In this document: one piece after another, positions 7,524-15,081 of the stretch
How the letters are laid out: every line of letters starts with the position of its first letter
Position numbering within the stretch: position 1 is the stretch's first letter
Assembly (NCBI GenBank): GCA_025774735.1
Contig: JALGZU010000064.1
Coordinates: forward strand, 1 to 22,129
DNA length: 22,129 nucleotides
Reading direction: 5' to 3'
Source of the DNA: a candidate division LCP-89 bacterium
GTDB lineage: Bacteria > Electryoneota > B3-LCP
Notes under the pieces: generated by a model
Seen by the model: the letters and a program-made list of their open reading frames with translations, nothing else
Database searches by the model: none
What the model was told of the DNA's origin: nothing
Made by a program: the position numbers and the translations under genes

Positions 7524-9300
7524 CTACTTCATCAAAACCATTTTGCCGCAGCCGGTAAAATCGCCTGCAGACAAGCGATACACGTAGACGCCGGACGCGA
7601 ATTCCGATCCGTCGAACATCATGGATACCCGCATCCCGCCAACCATCAATCAGGGTTGAGACCAGTCGGCCAGAGGTATCGTAAATCGACAGTTTCACGA
7701 GGGACGCCTGCGGCAGAGCAAAACTCAACTGGGTGGTCGGATTGAAGGGATTGGGGTAGTTCTGACCGAGCGCATAGACGTCAGGGATGACCGGTTGATC
7801 CAGATTGGAGGTCAACCAGGCATCGAACGGTTCGCCGTCATTACTCCAATCGCCGACCCAGGTGCCGTCGAGGCTGTCTGACTTCTGAAAGTCAAAGTGA
7901 TCTTCGTCCCAGATGTCATCCGGGTAAACTCCAACGTAGCCATCGTAGGTGTACATGCCTGCGGGAGCACTGGCTGGTACCGCCTGGGTTCGATCCCGGT
8001 TGCCTGACCAGCCCTCTGGAGCAGTGAAGCCGGGCACGTTGATTATCGGCCCGTATTGGCTGCCATTAGGTAGAGTTGCCATCGTCCAGATATCGAAGGT
8101 CTCCGGATTCGTCCCGTTGTTAGCCACTTCGATGTTGAAGCTGAAGGAGCCGCCGGATGACGGGATCAGGATAGGCGGGTCGTAGGGAAGCATGGTGATA
8201 TCGATAGCAGGGGGAGCGGCCGTTACTTCGTAATGGTAACCCATATCGACGATACCTCCATCCTGAACGCCATCCGTCCGTGTCGTTCCGATGATCATGG
8301 ATGACGTCGGATCGCCCGTATCGACGCAGGACGAATTGACTGCTTGTCCGGCAGCAATTTGAGACAAATAATAATCGCCGCCAGGACCCGCCACGAAGTC
8401 AGGATCCGTATTGATATTTCCCACTCCCGCAAATCCGCCCTCGATGTCGCTGTAAGTGCATGTGAATCCGCCGGCGAAAACATAAATCGGTCCTGTTCCG
8501 CTGTTACCCCAGGCGATGAGGTTTTTACCCGTGGGTGTCTGATTGATGACGAAAATAGCCCCACCATCAGCGGCTGTGTTTTCAGCGAAAGTGCAATTGA
8601 CAACTTCCGAGGGAGATGACGACATTCGTATACCACCACCTGCATTTGCCTGGTTCTGATAGAAGAGGCAGTTGGTCAGGGCGAAACCGGAGACGAAGTA
8701 CTGAGCCATGGCTCCGCCGTAGGTGCCCTGATTACCATAGAAGACGAGATTGTCAGCCAGCGAGGGTCCCTGGTAGCGCAGCACGAGCCCTCCGCCATGC
8801 AGGGCGTTATTGTACGAAAAGACGCAGTGCGAGAAGGATGAATTGGAACTTTGGCTGTAACATCCCCCTCCCATATCGACGGAAGAATTCTCCGTGAAGG
8901 TGCAGTGGCTGATGGTTACCGAGGGTGCGGAATTGAGGTAAACGCCCATATCGTTACTGCCTTTAATCAGGCAGTAGGAGAGCTGGGAGTTAGGTGAAGC
9001 GGAGCTGGTAAATTCAATTCCGCTCCAGAAGGGTACCCCGGAATTGGGTTTGAACCTGATACTGTCGGTTGCATTGCCCACGGCGGTGAGCGCACCTGCG
9101 ACTTCAAACCCGAATGACCCGTTGAAGAGAAAGTCGGTCCCCGGTTCGATAGTTAGCGCATCTCCAGCCGTAACAGAAATGTCACCGATAACGGTGAAAC
9201 TTCCCGGACCCAGACTGCCGCTCAACGGCCCGGTCAGTTGTGCGAGAGCTGTACCGAAGGGGATCAGGCACAGCATTAAAACAACGATTAACCTTTTCAT
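7524..9300 (-). pseudogene. Secreted beta-helix protein with Ig-like module; sorting domain broken by a frameshift
   Basis: The start is ATG 9300 (GGAGG 5 bases upstream); a TTG 24 bases earlier is unlikely because the ribosome site would then lie inside the gene. The signal peptide is MKRLIVVLMLCLIPFGTALA, Gln at +1. It is followed by a cap (GPLSGSLGPGSFTV, DALTIEPGTDFLF) and beta-helix repeats with GGG turns (NCTFAENTAADGGAIFV), an anchor-Q-like stretch (SSCVDTGDPTSS, DMGYHYE), the Ig-like module (PYDPPILIPSSGGSF, NRDRTQAVP, WDEDHFDFQK) and a sorting domain starting QNYPNPFNPTTQLSF. At 7620 the frame shifts after GWRDAGIH. The other frame continues with FDGSEFASGVYVYRLSAG and KMVLMK and stops at 7524. 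Compared with HEVTFDGSE in its paralogues, about five bases are missing. As it stands the frame runs on to a stop at 7480 with an unrelated tail, so the exported product would probably not be sorted. Confidence 0.83.
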
Positions 9301-9367
9301 GTGAGCCTCCATTGATGTATTCAAGTATCAAGCTACATAATTCAGGTAACGTTCAAGTTCGAGGTTA

Positions 9368-9396
9368 AATATAATGAAAAATAACCATAAAGTCAA
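9368..9396 (-). promoter_or_regulatory. Sigma-70-type promoter for the 7524-9300 gene
   Basis: TTGACT (9396-9391), a 17-base spacer, and TATATT (9373-9368) on the minus strand; leader about 61 bases. Confidence 0.73.
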
Positions 9397-9481
9397 TAGC
9401 TTGAAAAAATAATCACATTTTTTTATATAATTAATTATCATTGGTTTAATATTTACTTTATCCAAAATGCCCTTATTGCAT

Positions 9482-9505
9482 AAAAAAAGACGGGCATTTC
9501 GCCCG
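9482..9505 (-). terminator. Rho-independent terminator after the 9533-11536 gene
   Basis: Stem CGGGC/GCCCG (9505-9501 with 9495-9491) with a 5-base loop, then TC and seven T on the minus strand (9488-9482). It lies 27 bases after the stop codon. Confidence 0.82.
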
Positions 9506-9532
9506 CCTTTCTTCTACTAATACAAATCCACG

Positions 9533-11536
9533 TCATTTCATCAGCACCAGCTTCTGGATGGTGTTGTATGAACCCGCTTCCATCCTGGCAAAGTAGATGC
9601 CGGAGGGAAGATTCGAAGCGTCAAAGGTGACTTCATGGGTACCCTGTTCACGTACACCATCCACCAGAGTTGCCACCAGACGACCCTGCAGGTCATAGAC
9701 TTGCAGTTTCACGGGTGATATTCCTGGTAAGCTGTAGCTTAAAGTCGTCATAGCGTTGAAAGGATTGGGATAACTCTGACCCAGCGAATAGCCTTTAGCC
9801 AGGGTCAAATCCGGTGCAACTGACAGCCATTCATCGAAGGATTCACCCGTATTGGTCCATCCTTCTGTCCAGTCACCTTCTACTACACCCAGCTTTTCAA
9901 ATAGGAAACTATCTGTAAAGGTGATATCATACGGATAGGTACCTACGTAGGCATTGAAGCTATACAAACCTGCAGGAGCGGGCGCCGGCACATATTGTAT
10001 TTGGAAGCGAGTAATAGGATCACACGGCATTAGCGTTACTGTGGCCGGTCCAACTACAGGGCCGTAAACCGCACCATTGGGCAACGTCACATCACACCAA
10101 ATGTCAGCTGTCATGGGGACACTATGTCCATTTGCTCCGAGGATATCGTAGTCAAATGAACCACCCGCAGCAGGGATGACGATTGGAGTAATAAGTGGAG
10201 TTAACTGTACACCGATGATCTCCGTAATAGTTTCGCCCATTGCAGCTCCGCCGGCACCGCCACCTCCAGCCATAACGTACCATAAATCAGGATCACCTAT
10301 TCCATTGGATTCTACTAGGATGGCTTCAATTGTAGAACCGGAGCTATCCAGACTACCGTAACAGTCAAAGACCCCATACCCAGGATCTATTTCACCTCCG
10401 CCCACGAGACTAATCAAGCCATTGACGACAACAGGATTGTCCACCAGCGCTAGGGCGCCAATAACAAGATTACCGGGGCCGCCTGCAGTACCTGCACCTG
10501 CAAAATAAGGCTCCCCATACCAGCCGCCACAGCCACCAACTCCACCTTGCCCTCCCTGTCCTGGAGGAATTATAATCGTACCACAGATATAGACACCGTC
10601 GGCGCCGCCACCGCCGCCACCACCACCGCCGCCGCCATTAGGGTCATTTAGACCATTAAAGCCATCTTCACCGTCACCACCTGGGAAATCACCCCCATCG
10701 CCTCCATCACCTCCATCACCTCCTCCATAGCCACTCGCTCCACCAGCGCCGCCATCACCACCCCAGAAAAAGAAAGCGGGTGCACCATCTTCTCCGTGTT
10801 GACCTGGAGGAGCACACAAACCGTTGCCGCCAGGGGCACCTGAACCGCCGGGTCCTCCAATGGCACCGCCGCCGCCACCGCCGCCGCCGCCGCCACTCGG
10901 ACAACCGCCTACACCACCACTTCCGCCACCACCTCCGGCGACGGTAATACCACCATCACCGCCATCGCCACCACCGCCGACACCAACCCCACCGAAGCCA
11001 TTTCCATCTCCGGTTCCTCCAAGTCCTCTCTCGCCACCGTTGGCAAAGATTTGGCCTGTGAAGTCTACTGTGACAGTGTTATCAGCAAAGAGCGCAATAC
11101 CGCCTCCGCCTGCACCTCCACCGCCACCAGCGCCGAGGTCAGGATTGCATTCACCGTCTCCTCCGGAAAGGTCTATGGTTCCACATACCATGATATCGGT
11201 ACCAGAGGTTAGGATCAGAGGTGAAATGCCGACCGCTCTTACTGTAGCGCCTTCTGCAATGAATATGCTTTCATAATCAAACACACGGACATCAACACCA
11301 CAACTACACAAAACTGTGGAGAATACATTTAGCACTCGACCAGAAAGGGTGGTATCGAATGGATCCGTGTTAAAGACCAGGGTGCCACCGGGAACTACAT
11401 TTAGAACCCCCAAAGAGTAAGTCGAATCATATTGGATCGGGAGTTCTACTTGGGCAAATGCCCCGTTGGTCCAGCATGCTACAGTCAGCATAACGAAGAC
11501 CAGCATCAATTTGTTAAAGCTGTAATACTTTTTCAT
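9533..11536 (-). CDS. Secreted glycine-rich protein with divergent Ig-like module and C-terminal sorting domain
   Basis: 667 residues. The signal peptide ends TNGAFA with Gln at +1. Residues about 30-130 look like beta-solenoid strands (GTLVFNTDPFDTTLSGRVLN, IFIAEGATVRAVG). Residues about 130-345 are extremely Gly-rich, with runs of 10-11 Gly and motifs such as GGDGGDGGDGGDFPGGDGED, broken by strand-like pieces (IALFADNTVTVDFTGQIFANG, CGTIIIPPG). Such segments usually form Gly loops between solenoid turns (inference). The Ig-like module (about 425-575) is the most divergent in the array: it keeps PAAGGSFDYDI, DIWCDVTLPNGAVYGP and FEKL but lacks NRDRTQ. The sorting domain is 584-667 with PNPFNA in place of PNPFNP, ending QKLVLMK. 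GGAGG lies 6 bases before ATG 11536; the mRNA leader appears unusually long. Probably an adhesive or structural surface protein; function not recognised. Confidence 0.85.
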   Translation of the reverse strand: MKKYYSFNKLMLVFVMLTVACWTNGAFAQVELPIQYDSTYSLGVLNVVPGGTLVFNTDPFDTTLSGRVLNVFSTVLCSCGVDVRVFDYESIFIAEGATVRAVGISPLILTSGTDIMVCGTIDLSGGDGECNPDLGAGGGGGAGGGGIALFADNTVTVDFTGQIFANGGERGLGGTGDGNGFGGVGVGGGGDGGDGGITVAGGGGGSGGVGGCPSGGGGGGGGGGAIGGPGGSGAPGGNGLCAPPGQHGEDGAPAFFFWGGDGGAGGASGYGGGDGGDGGDGGDFPGGDGEDGFNGLNDPNGGGGGGGGGGGADGVYICGTIIIPPGQGGQGGVGGCGGWYGEPYFAGAGTAGGPGNLVIGALALVDNPVVVNGLISLVGGGEIDPGYGVFDCYGSLDSSGSTIEAILVESNGIGDPDLWYVMAGGGGAGGAAMGETITEIIGVQLTPLITPIVIPAAGGSFDYDILGANGHSVPMTADIWCDVTLPNGAVYGPVVGPATVTLMPCDPITRFQIQYVPAPAPAGLYSFNAYVGTYPYDITFTDSFLFEKLGVVEGDWTEGWTNTGESFDEWLSVAPDLTLAKGYSLGQSYPNPFNAMTTLSYSLPGISPVKLQVYDLQGRLVATLVDGVREQGTHEVTFDASNLPSGIYFARMEAGSYNTIQKLVLMK
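10601..10636. repeat. GCC/ACC triplet repeat coding for poly-glycine
   Basis: Twelve consecutive GGC/GCC/ACC triplets encode eleven Gly and one Ala in the Gly-rich protein. Whole-triplet gain or loss would change length without shifting the frame. Confidence 0.85.
10865..10894. repeat. Second GCC/ACC triplet repeat coding for poly-glycine
   Basis: Ten consecutive ACC/GCC triplets encode ten Gly residues in the same protein. Confidence 0.85.
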
Positions 11537-11821
11537 GATATTCCTCCTTTGTTAGAGATTTAATTTCTAAGGATCTCTAGTGATACAGGTGGAATGGAAT
11601 CGACTTGTACTAAACCAGGATATTCAGGCCGTCCTTCGAAGCGCAAAGAGGCAACTTCACCTAATAACAACAGGTGCCATCCAATAGGTGATACTCTTAT
11701 TGATTTTTTTTACCTCCACTTTTTAGGTAAGGTTTTTTGATCCCTCGATCAGAAAGAGCGGGAAAGGGGTGAAATTGGATACAGAAGAAAAGGATCAGAG
11801 GTAGGGCTGGATTTGGAATGG
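11537..11821 (-). promoter_or_regulatory. Long predicted mRNA leader of the Gly-rich protein gene
   Basis: The promoter at 11828-11856 predicts transcription start near 11821, leaving about 285 bases before ATG 11536, against about 37-87 in the sister genes. The leader holds an inverted repeat TCACCTA/TAGGTGA (11657-11663 and 11685-11691), another TAGAGAT/ATCTCTA pair (11553-11559 and 11573-11579) close to the ribosome site, and an open frame of 49 codons (11709-11560) with no ATG. I recognise no known riboswitch. Together with 11822-11975 (promoter plus the terminator of the protease gene) this is the only gap over 300 bases in the window. Confidence 0.5.
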
Positions 11822-11827
11822 TATTTA

Positions 11828-11856
11828 AATATATAAAAGAATAAAGTAAATGTCAA
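11828..11856 (-). promoter_or_regulatory. Sigma-70-type promoter for the 9533-11536 gene
   Basis: TTGACA (11856-11851), a 17-base spacer, and TATATT (11833-11828) on the minus strand. Confidence 0.75.
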
Positions 11857-11926
11857 GTATTATTTTGAAATTATTTTTTAATATAACCTGATCTTTCACA
11901 TCCATGCATTGCAGAGAAAAAGCCAC

Positions 11927-11954
11927 AAAAAAAGGCGACCCACCGGGGGTCGCC
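11927..11954 (-). terminator. Rho-independent terminator after the 11976-14852 gene
   Basis: A perfect 8-bp stem GGCGACCC/GGGTCGCC (11954-11947 with 11941-11934) with a 5-base loop is followed by seven T on the minus strand (11933-11927). It lies 21 bases after the stop codon. Confidence 0.92.
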
Positions 11955-11975
11955 CTATTCTTGTGATTATATGAT

Positions 11976-14852
11976 CTATTTCATCAGCACCATCTTCCCG
12001 CTGGCGCTGAAGTTACCTGCCTGCATCTGGTAGACGTAGATGCCGGACGCCAGGTTCGACGCGTCGAAGGTCACTTCGTGTACGCCGGCGCTTCTGTACC
12101 CATTCACCAGCGCGGCGACTTCACGGGCAGTGATGTCGTACACCTTCAAGCTGACCAGGCCCGCCTCGGCGAGGCTGAAGCTCAGGGTCGTCGCCGGATT
12201 GAAGGGGTTGGGGTAACTCCGGTGCAGAGCATGAGCATCCGGAACCGTTCCGTCGCCCGAGACCGCCAGGCCTGCTTCGAACGACTCGCCCGTGTTGTTC
12301 CACGAGCCGATCGGCGTGCCGTCACCCGCCGGCAGCTTTTCGAAGGTGAAGCTGTCTTCGGAATACGCATAGTACGGGTGGATTCCGATATACGCATTGT
12401 AGGTGTAGGTGCCCGTGGGCGCGCTGGCAGGAACGGCCTGGGTACGGTCGCGGTTCGTGGACCAGTTCCCGGGAAGCGCAAATCCCATCACGGGACCCAG
12501 AGTCGGACCGTAGGTCGATCCGTTCGGCAGAGTCACGTCACACCAGATATCCGCAGTCGCCGGATCCGGGTCGTTGTTCGTTCCTGCGATATTGAAGTCG
12601 AAGCTGCCGCCCGACGCCGGGATCTGGATGGGAGTTCCCGAAGGTGTCAGCGTAATTGCCAGGTCCGGAGCGGTACCCTCGACCGTCACTTCGGCGCTGT
12701 AGCGGTAGTAATTCGCCTTGGTAACGGTCACCAGCATGGGGATCCCCGGAATCAATCCAGAGAGATCCACCGACACCGCGGAACCAGTCCCAGAAGCGCT
12801 GCCGACGACTGAGCCAACCTGGCTCAAGCCGATCAGGGAACCGTCATCGGCGGTGACGTCAAAGGTCGAAGCAGTGTTGGATACTGTGCTCGCATGACTC
12901 ACGGTCAGGTTCTGCGGAACTTCGGAAAAGAGCGTCATGAACGCATCGCCGTGATGGTGGAAGAGGTAGTAGGTCTCATCCTTATTCGACGAATTATACG
13001 GCCAACTGGATGCCTCCAGGTAATATTTACCGCTGGCATTACCGAAGCAGGGGCGTAAATTATCTTCACCCGTGGGATCCGCGCCGTAACCGGGATCGAA
13101 GTCCGGCCACATCAGGTCGTACACACCCCAGACGAACGTATCGTTCACGAATGAGTAGGATGTCTCCGAAGCCGCCAGGGCGCCCAGCGCCCGGTTCGGG
13201 TAGCGGTGGAACGCTTCAGTGAAGCACTCAGTCGGACTGTTGAATTTTCCCGTCAGGCAGTTGATGGTGAAAACGTAGGTGTAATTCTCGTTATAGAGCC
13301 CGTTCAGATCCCCGACGTCGTAATCAGGCTCTCCCCAGCCAGTCACCGAACCGTGATCGCGATGTTGGACGATGAAGGCGCCGCTGTTGATGGAGGCGTT
13401 GACGCCCGCGGCGTTGCCGCTCCAGTTCGTCAGGTGACTCGGATCGGCGGGAATGTAGCCCAGGCCGCTCGGACCGAAGTAGTTGACCACCATCCAGGTG
13501 TTCGAATTGCTCGACCAGGAAGTGCCCGGATACCCGGAATAGATGGCGTATTCCCGGTGAGGCCTCTTGCCGTGCACGGTCTCGAAGTAACCGTAAATCA
13601 CTTCGCAGCAGAGGATGAACCAACGGGTAGTCTGCCAGCCCCCAGCGATGAGAGGCGCATTATAGAAATTAGAATCGGTGGGGGGAGTGCGCTCGTACTC
13701 CAGCATCTTGCCGATCATAGTCTGGAGATGGGTATTATTTTGGGCTGTGATCCGTGCCACGGCCAGATCCGGCAGCTGATCGTTGTCGACGTCAGCGTAG
13801 AAATTATCGGAAACACAGCTATAACTGTAATTGTAGACCGGCGCCGTAATTCCGTAGGTGTCGCCAGACCACTCGTAATCTGACAGTAGCAAGACTGCAA
13901 CCGGCGGGATGTCCCAGTTGTTATAGGCGTTGTTGATGTAGTTTTCGATCGCCGTGGAGTTGTTCCCGCCGATCTCCGAGAGCGTAACCACGCCCGTCCG
14001 GATACCCTGCTCGCTGCGCCAATTTTTCAGGGTGTCCGCCCAGGCGATGAAGGCCGGGTCGTCGGGGACGATAATGATGTACTCGACGTTATCATCATCC
14101 GTCTGCGCGTGGCGGTCGAAGTTCACTGCGGGCAATGTCGTGTAATTCAACAGGTTCTGACGCAGAACCGGTTCCCACCAGCGGCTGCGCAGTCGGTCTT
14201 CTCCGAAATGACCGTTCCCGCCGACGAAACTCACCTGAACGAGGATGTCCCGATAAACGATCAGGTCTCTGGTGACAGGATTATACTGGAAGGGAGTGAT
14301 GCCGAGCTTGACGGCGTCCACGCCCCGCATCTGGGTGATCTCGCTCACCATCACCGGCGATGACGGATATGGAGCATCCAGTTCGTAGATTTCACGGTTC
14401 TTTTCGTACTTGAGGGGTGAATCGTCATTCTCGTAAGGGATCTCAAACGCAGGGATCACGTTGACACCGCGCAGCACCTCCGTGCGGTAATCGACGATCT
14501 CCAGCTGGACCTGAGCACCTTCCGGAATGGCGATGAACCTGGCCGTGCCCGGCAAATCGGGGGCGCCGGCGTCGTTGGGCAGGAATACCCCTGGAATGTT
14601 CACGGCCTGCATCATCTCCCCGTCAATCATGACGTCGGTGAGATTCATCGTGGGGACAGAGAAGACGATTTCGACTCCGCTGGCGGATTGATCCATCAGG
14701 TTGAATCCCGCTTCACCCCAACTGTCCTCGAAGGAGATGATTTCGGCGTTCGTTGCCGGCACCAGGAGAATCAGTGCACAGATGGAAACGAGTGCTGCAC
14801 CGAACCCTGTTCTGATCCACCGAGGATCTGGTTTCCCATAAAAATCGCGCAT
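11976..14852 (-). CDS. Gingipain-like C25 family cysteine protease with Ig-like modules and C-terminal sorting domain
   Basis: 958 residues. The signal peptide is long, with Arg residues before a hydrophobic stretch (about 17-36, ending PATNA, Glu at +1). Residues about 40-235 resemble the C25 propeptide (GTARFIAIPEGAQVQLEIVD, RDILVQVSF). Residues about 255-640 are the protease: YIIIVPDD, DNFYADVDNDQLPDLAVARI, the catalytic His in HRDHGSVTGWG (His500) and the catalytic Cys in INCLTGKF (Cys532). This matches the His-Cys dyad of gingipains. Residues 646-727 look like the Ig-like domain that follows C25 catalytic domains, 730-850 are the shared module (TLTPSGTPIQIPASGGSF, NRDRTQAVP, FEKL) and 879-958 the sorting domain (YPNPFNPATTLSF to GKMVLMK). 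AGGAAGG lies 4 bases before ATG 14852. It is the only clear enzyme in the array; it could act on external protein or on its sister proteins (inference). Arg or Lys specificity cannot be read from sequence. Confidence 0.92.
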   Translation of the reverse strand: MRDFYGKPDPRWIRTGFGAALVSICALILLVPATNAEIISFEDSWGEAGFNLMDQSASGVEIVFSVPTMNLTDVMIDGEMMQAVNIPGVFLPNDAGAPDLPGTARFIAIPEGAQVQLEIVDYRTEVLRGVNVIPAFEIPYENDDSPLKYEKNREIYELDAPYPSSPVMVSEITQMRGVDAVKLGITPFQYNPVTRDLIVYRDILVQVSFVGGNGHFGEDRLRSRWWEPVLRQNLLNYTTLPAVNFDRHAQTDDDNVEYIIIVPDDPAFIAWADTLKNWRSEQGIRTGVVTLSEIGGNNSTAIENYINNAYNNWDIPPVAVLLLSDYEWSGDTYGITAPVYNYSYSCVSDNFYADVDNDQLPDLAVARITAQNNTHLQTMIGKMLEYERTPPTDSNFYNAPLIAGGWQTTRWFILCCEVIYGYFETVHGKRPHREYAIYSGYPGTSWSSNSNTWMVVNYFGPSGLGYIPADPSHLTNWSGNAAGVNASINSGAFIVQHRDHGSVTGWGEPDYDVGDLNGLYNENYTYVFTINCLTGKFNSPTECFTEAFHRYPNRALGALAASETSYSFVNDTFVWGVYDLMWPDFDPGYGADPTGEDNLRPCFGNASGKYYLEASSWPYNSSNKDETYYLFHHHGDAFMTLFSEVPQNLTVSHASTVSNTASTFDVTADDGSLIGLSQVGSVVGSASGTGSAVSVDLSGLIPGIPMLVTVTKANYYRYSAEVTVEGTAPDLAITLTPSGTPIQIPASGGSFDFNIAGTNNDPDPATADIWCDVTLPNGSTYGPTLGPVMGFALPGNWSTNRDRTQAVPASAPTGTYTYNAYIGIHPYYAYSEDSFTFEKLPAGDGTPIGSWNNTGESFEAGLAVSGDGTVPDAHALHRSYPNPFNPATTLSFSLAEAGLVSLKVYDITAREVAALVNGYRSAGVHEVTFDASNLASGIYVYQMQAGNFSASGKMVLMK

Positions 14853-14945
14853 GTTGCCTTCCTCACTGTTTGATGAGTATCTTTATGTTGGGATAATTCG
14901 TCCTGGCGATGCAAAATCCACTGCGCTGGAATAATGCGGTGTAAT

Positions 14946-14974
14946 AATATAAGGCTTTATTTGGTAGAAGTCAA
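14946..14974 (-). promoter_or_regulatory. Sigma-70-type promoter for the C25 protease gene
   Basis: TTGACT (14974-14969), a 17-base spacer, and TATATT (14951-14946) on the minus strand; leader about 87 bases. Confidence 0.73.
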
Positions 14975-15028
14975 CATAAAAAAATATTCATGGCTTTTTT
15001 AAACGTGCTCCTGTCACTTCTGATACAT

Positions 15029-15063
15029 AAAAAAGCCGCTCGAACAACCCGAGCGGCTTTTTT
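15029..15063 (-). terminator. Rho-independent terminator after the 15082-17019 gene
   Basis: A perfect 8-bp stem GCCGCTCG/CGAGCGGC (15057-15050 with 15042-15035), 7-base loop, flanked by AAAAAA and TTTTTT, so it can act in both directions. It starts 19 bases after the stop codon at 15082. Confidence 0.92.
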
Positions 15064-15081
15064 CACTGTTATATCCGTCTG

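Noticed and set aside
7610..7630. Programmed ribosomal frameshift at 7620
   Set aside because: There is no slippery heptamer at the site and about five bases are missing relative to paralogues, which fits a deletion better.
10601..10896. CRISPR-like or tandem array in the repeat-rich zone
   Set aside because: There are no fixed-length repeats with unique spacers; these are triplet runs coding for glycine in an open frame.
10824..11276. Proline-rich plus-strand open frame
   Set aside because: It is the antisense reading of the Gly-rich codons (GGN read as NCC); the low complexity explains it.
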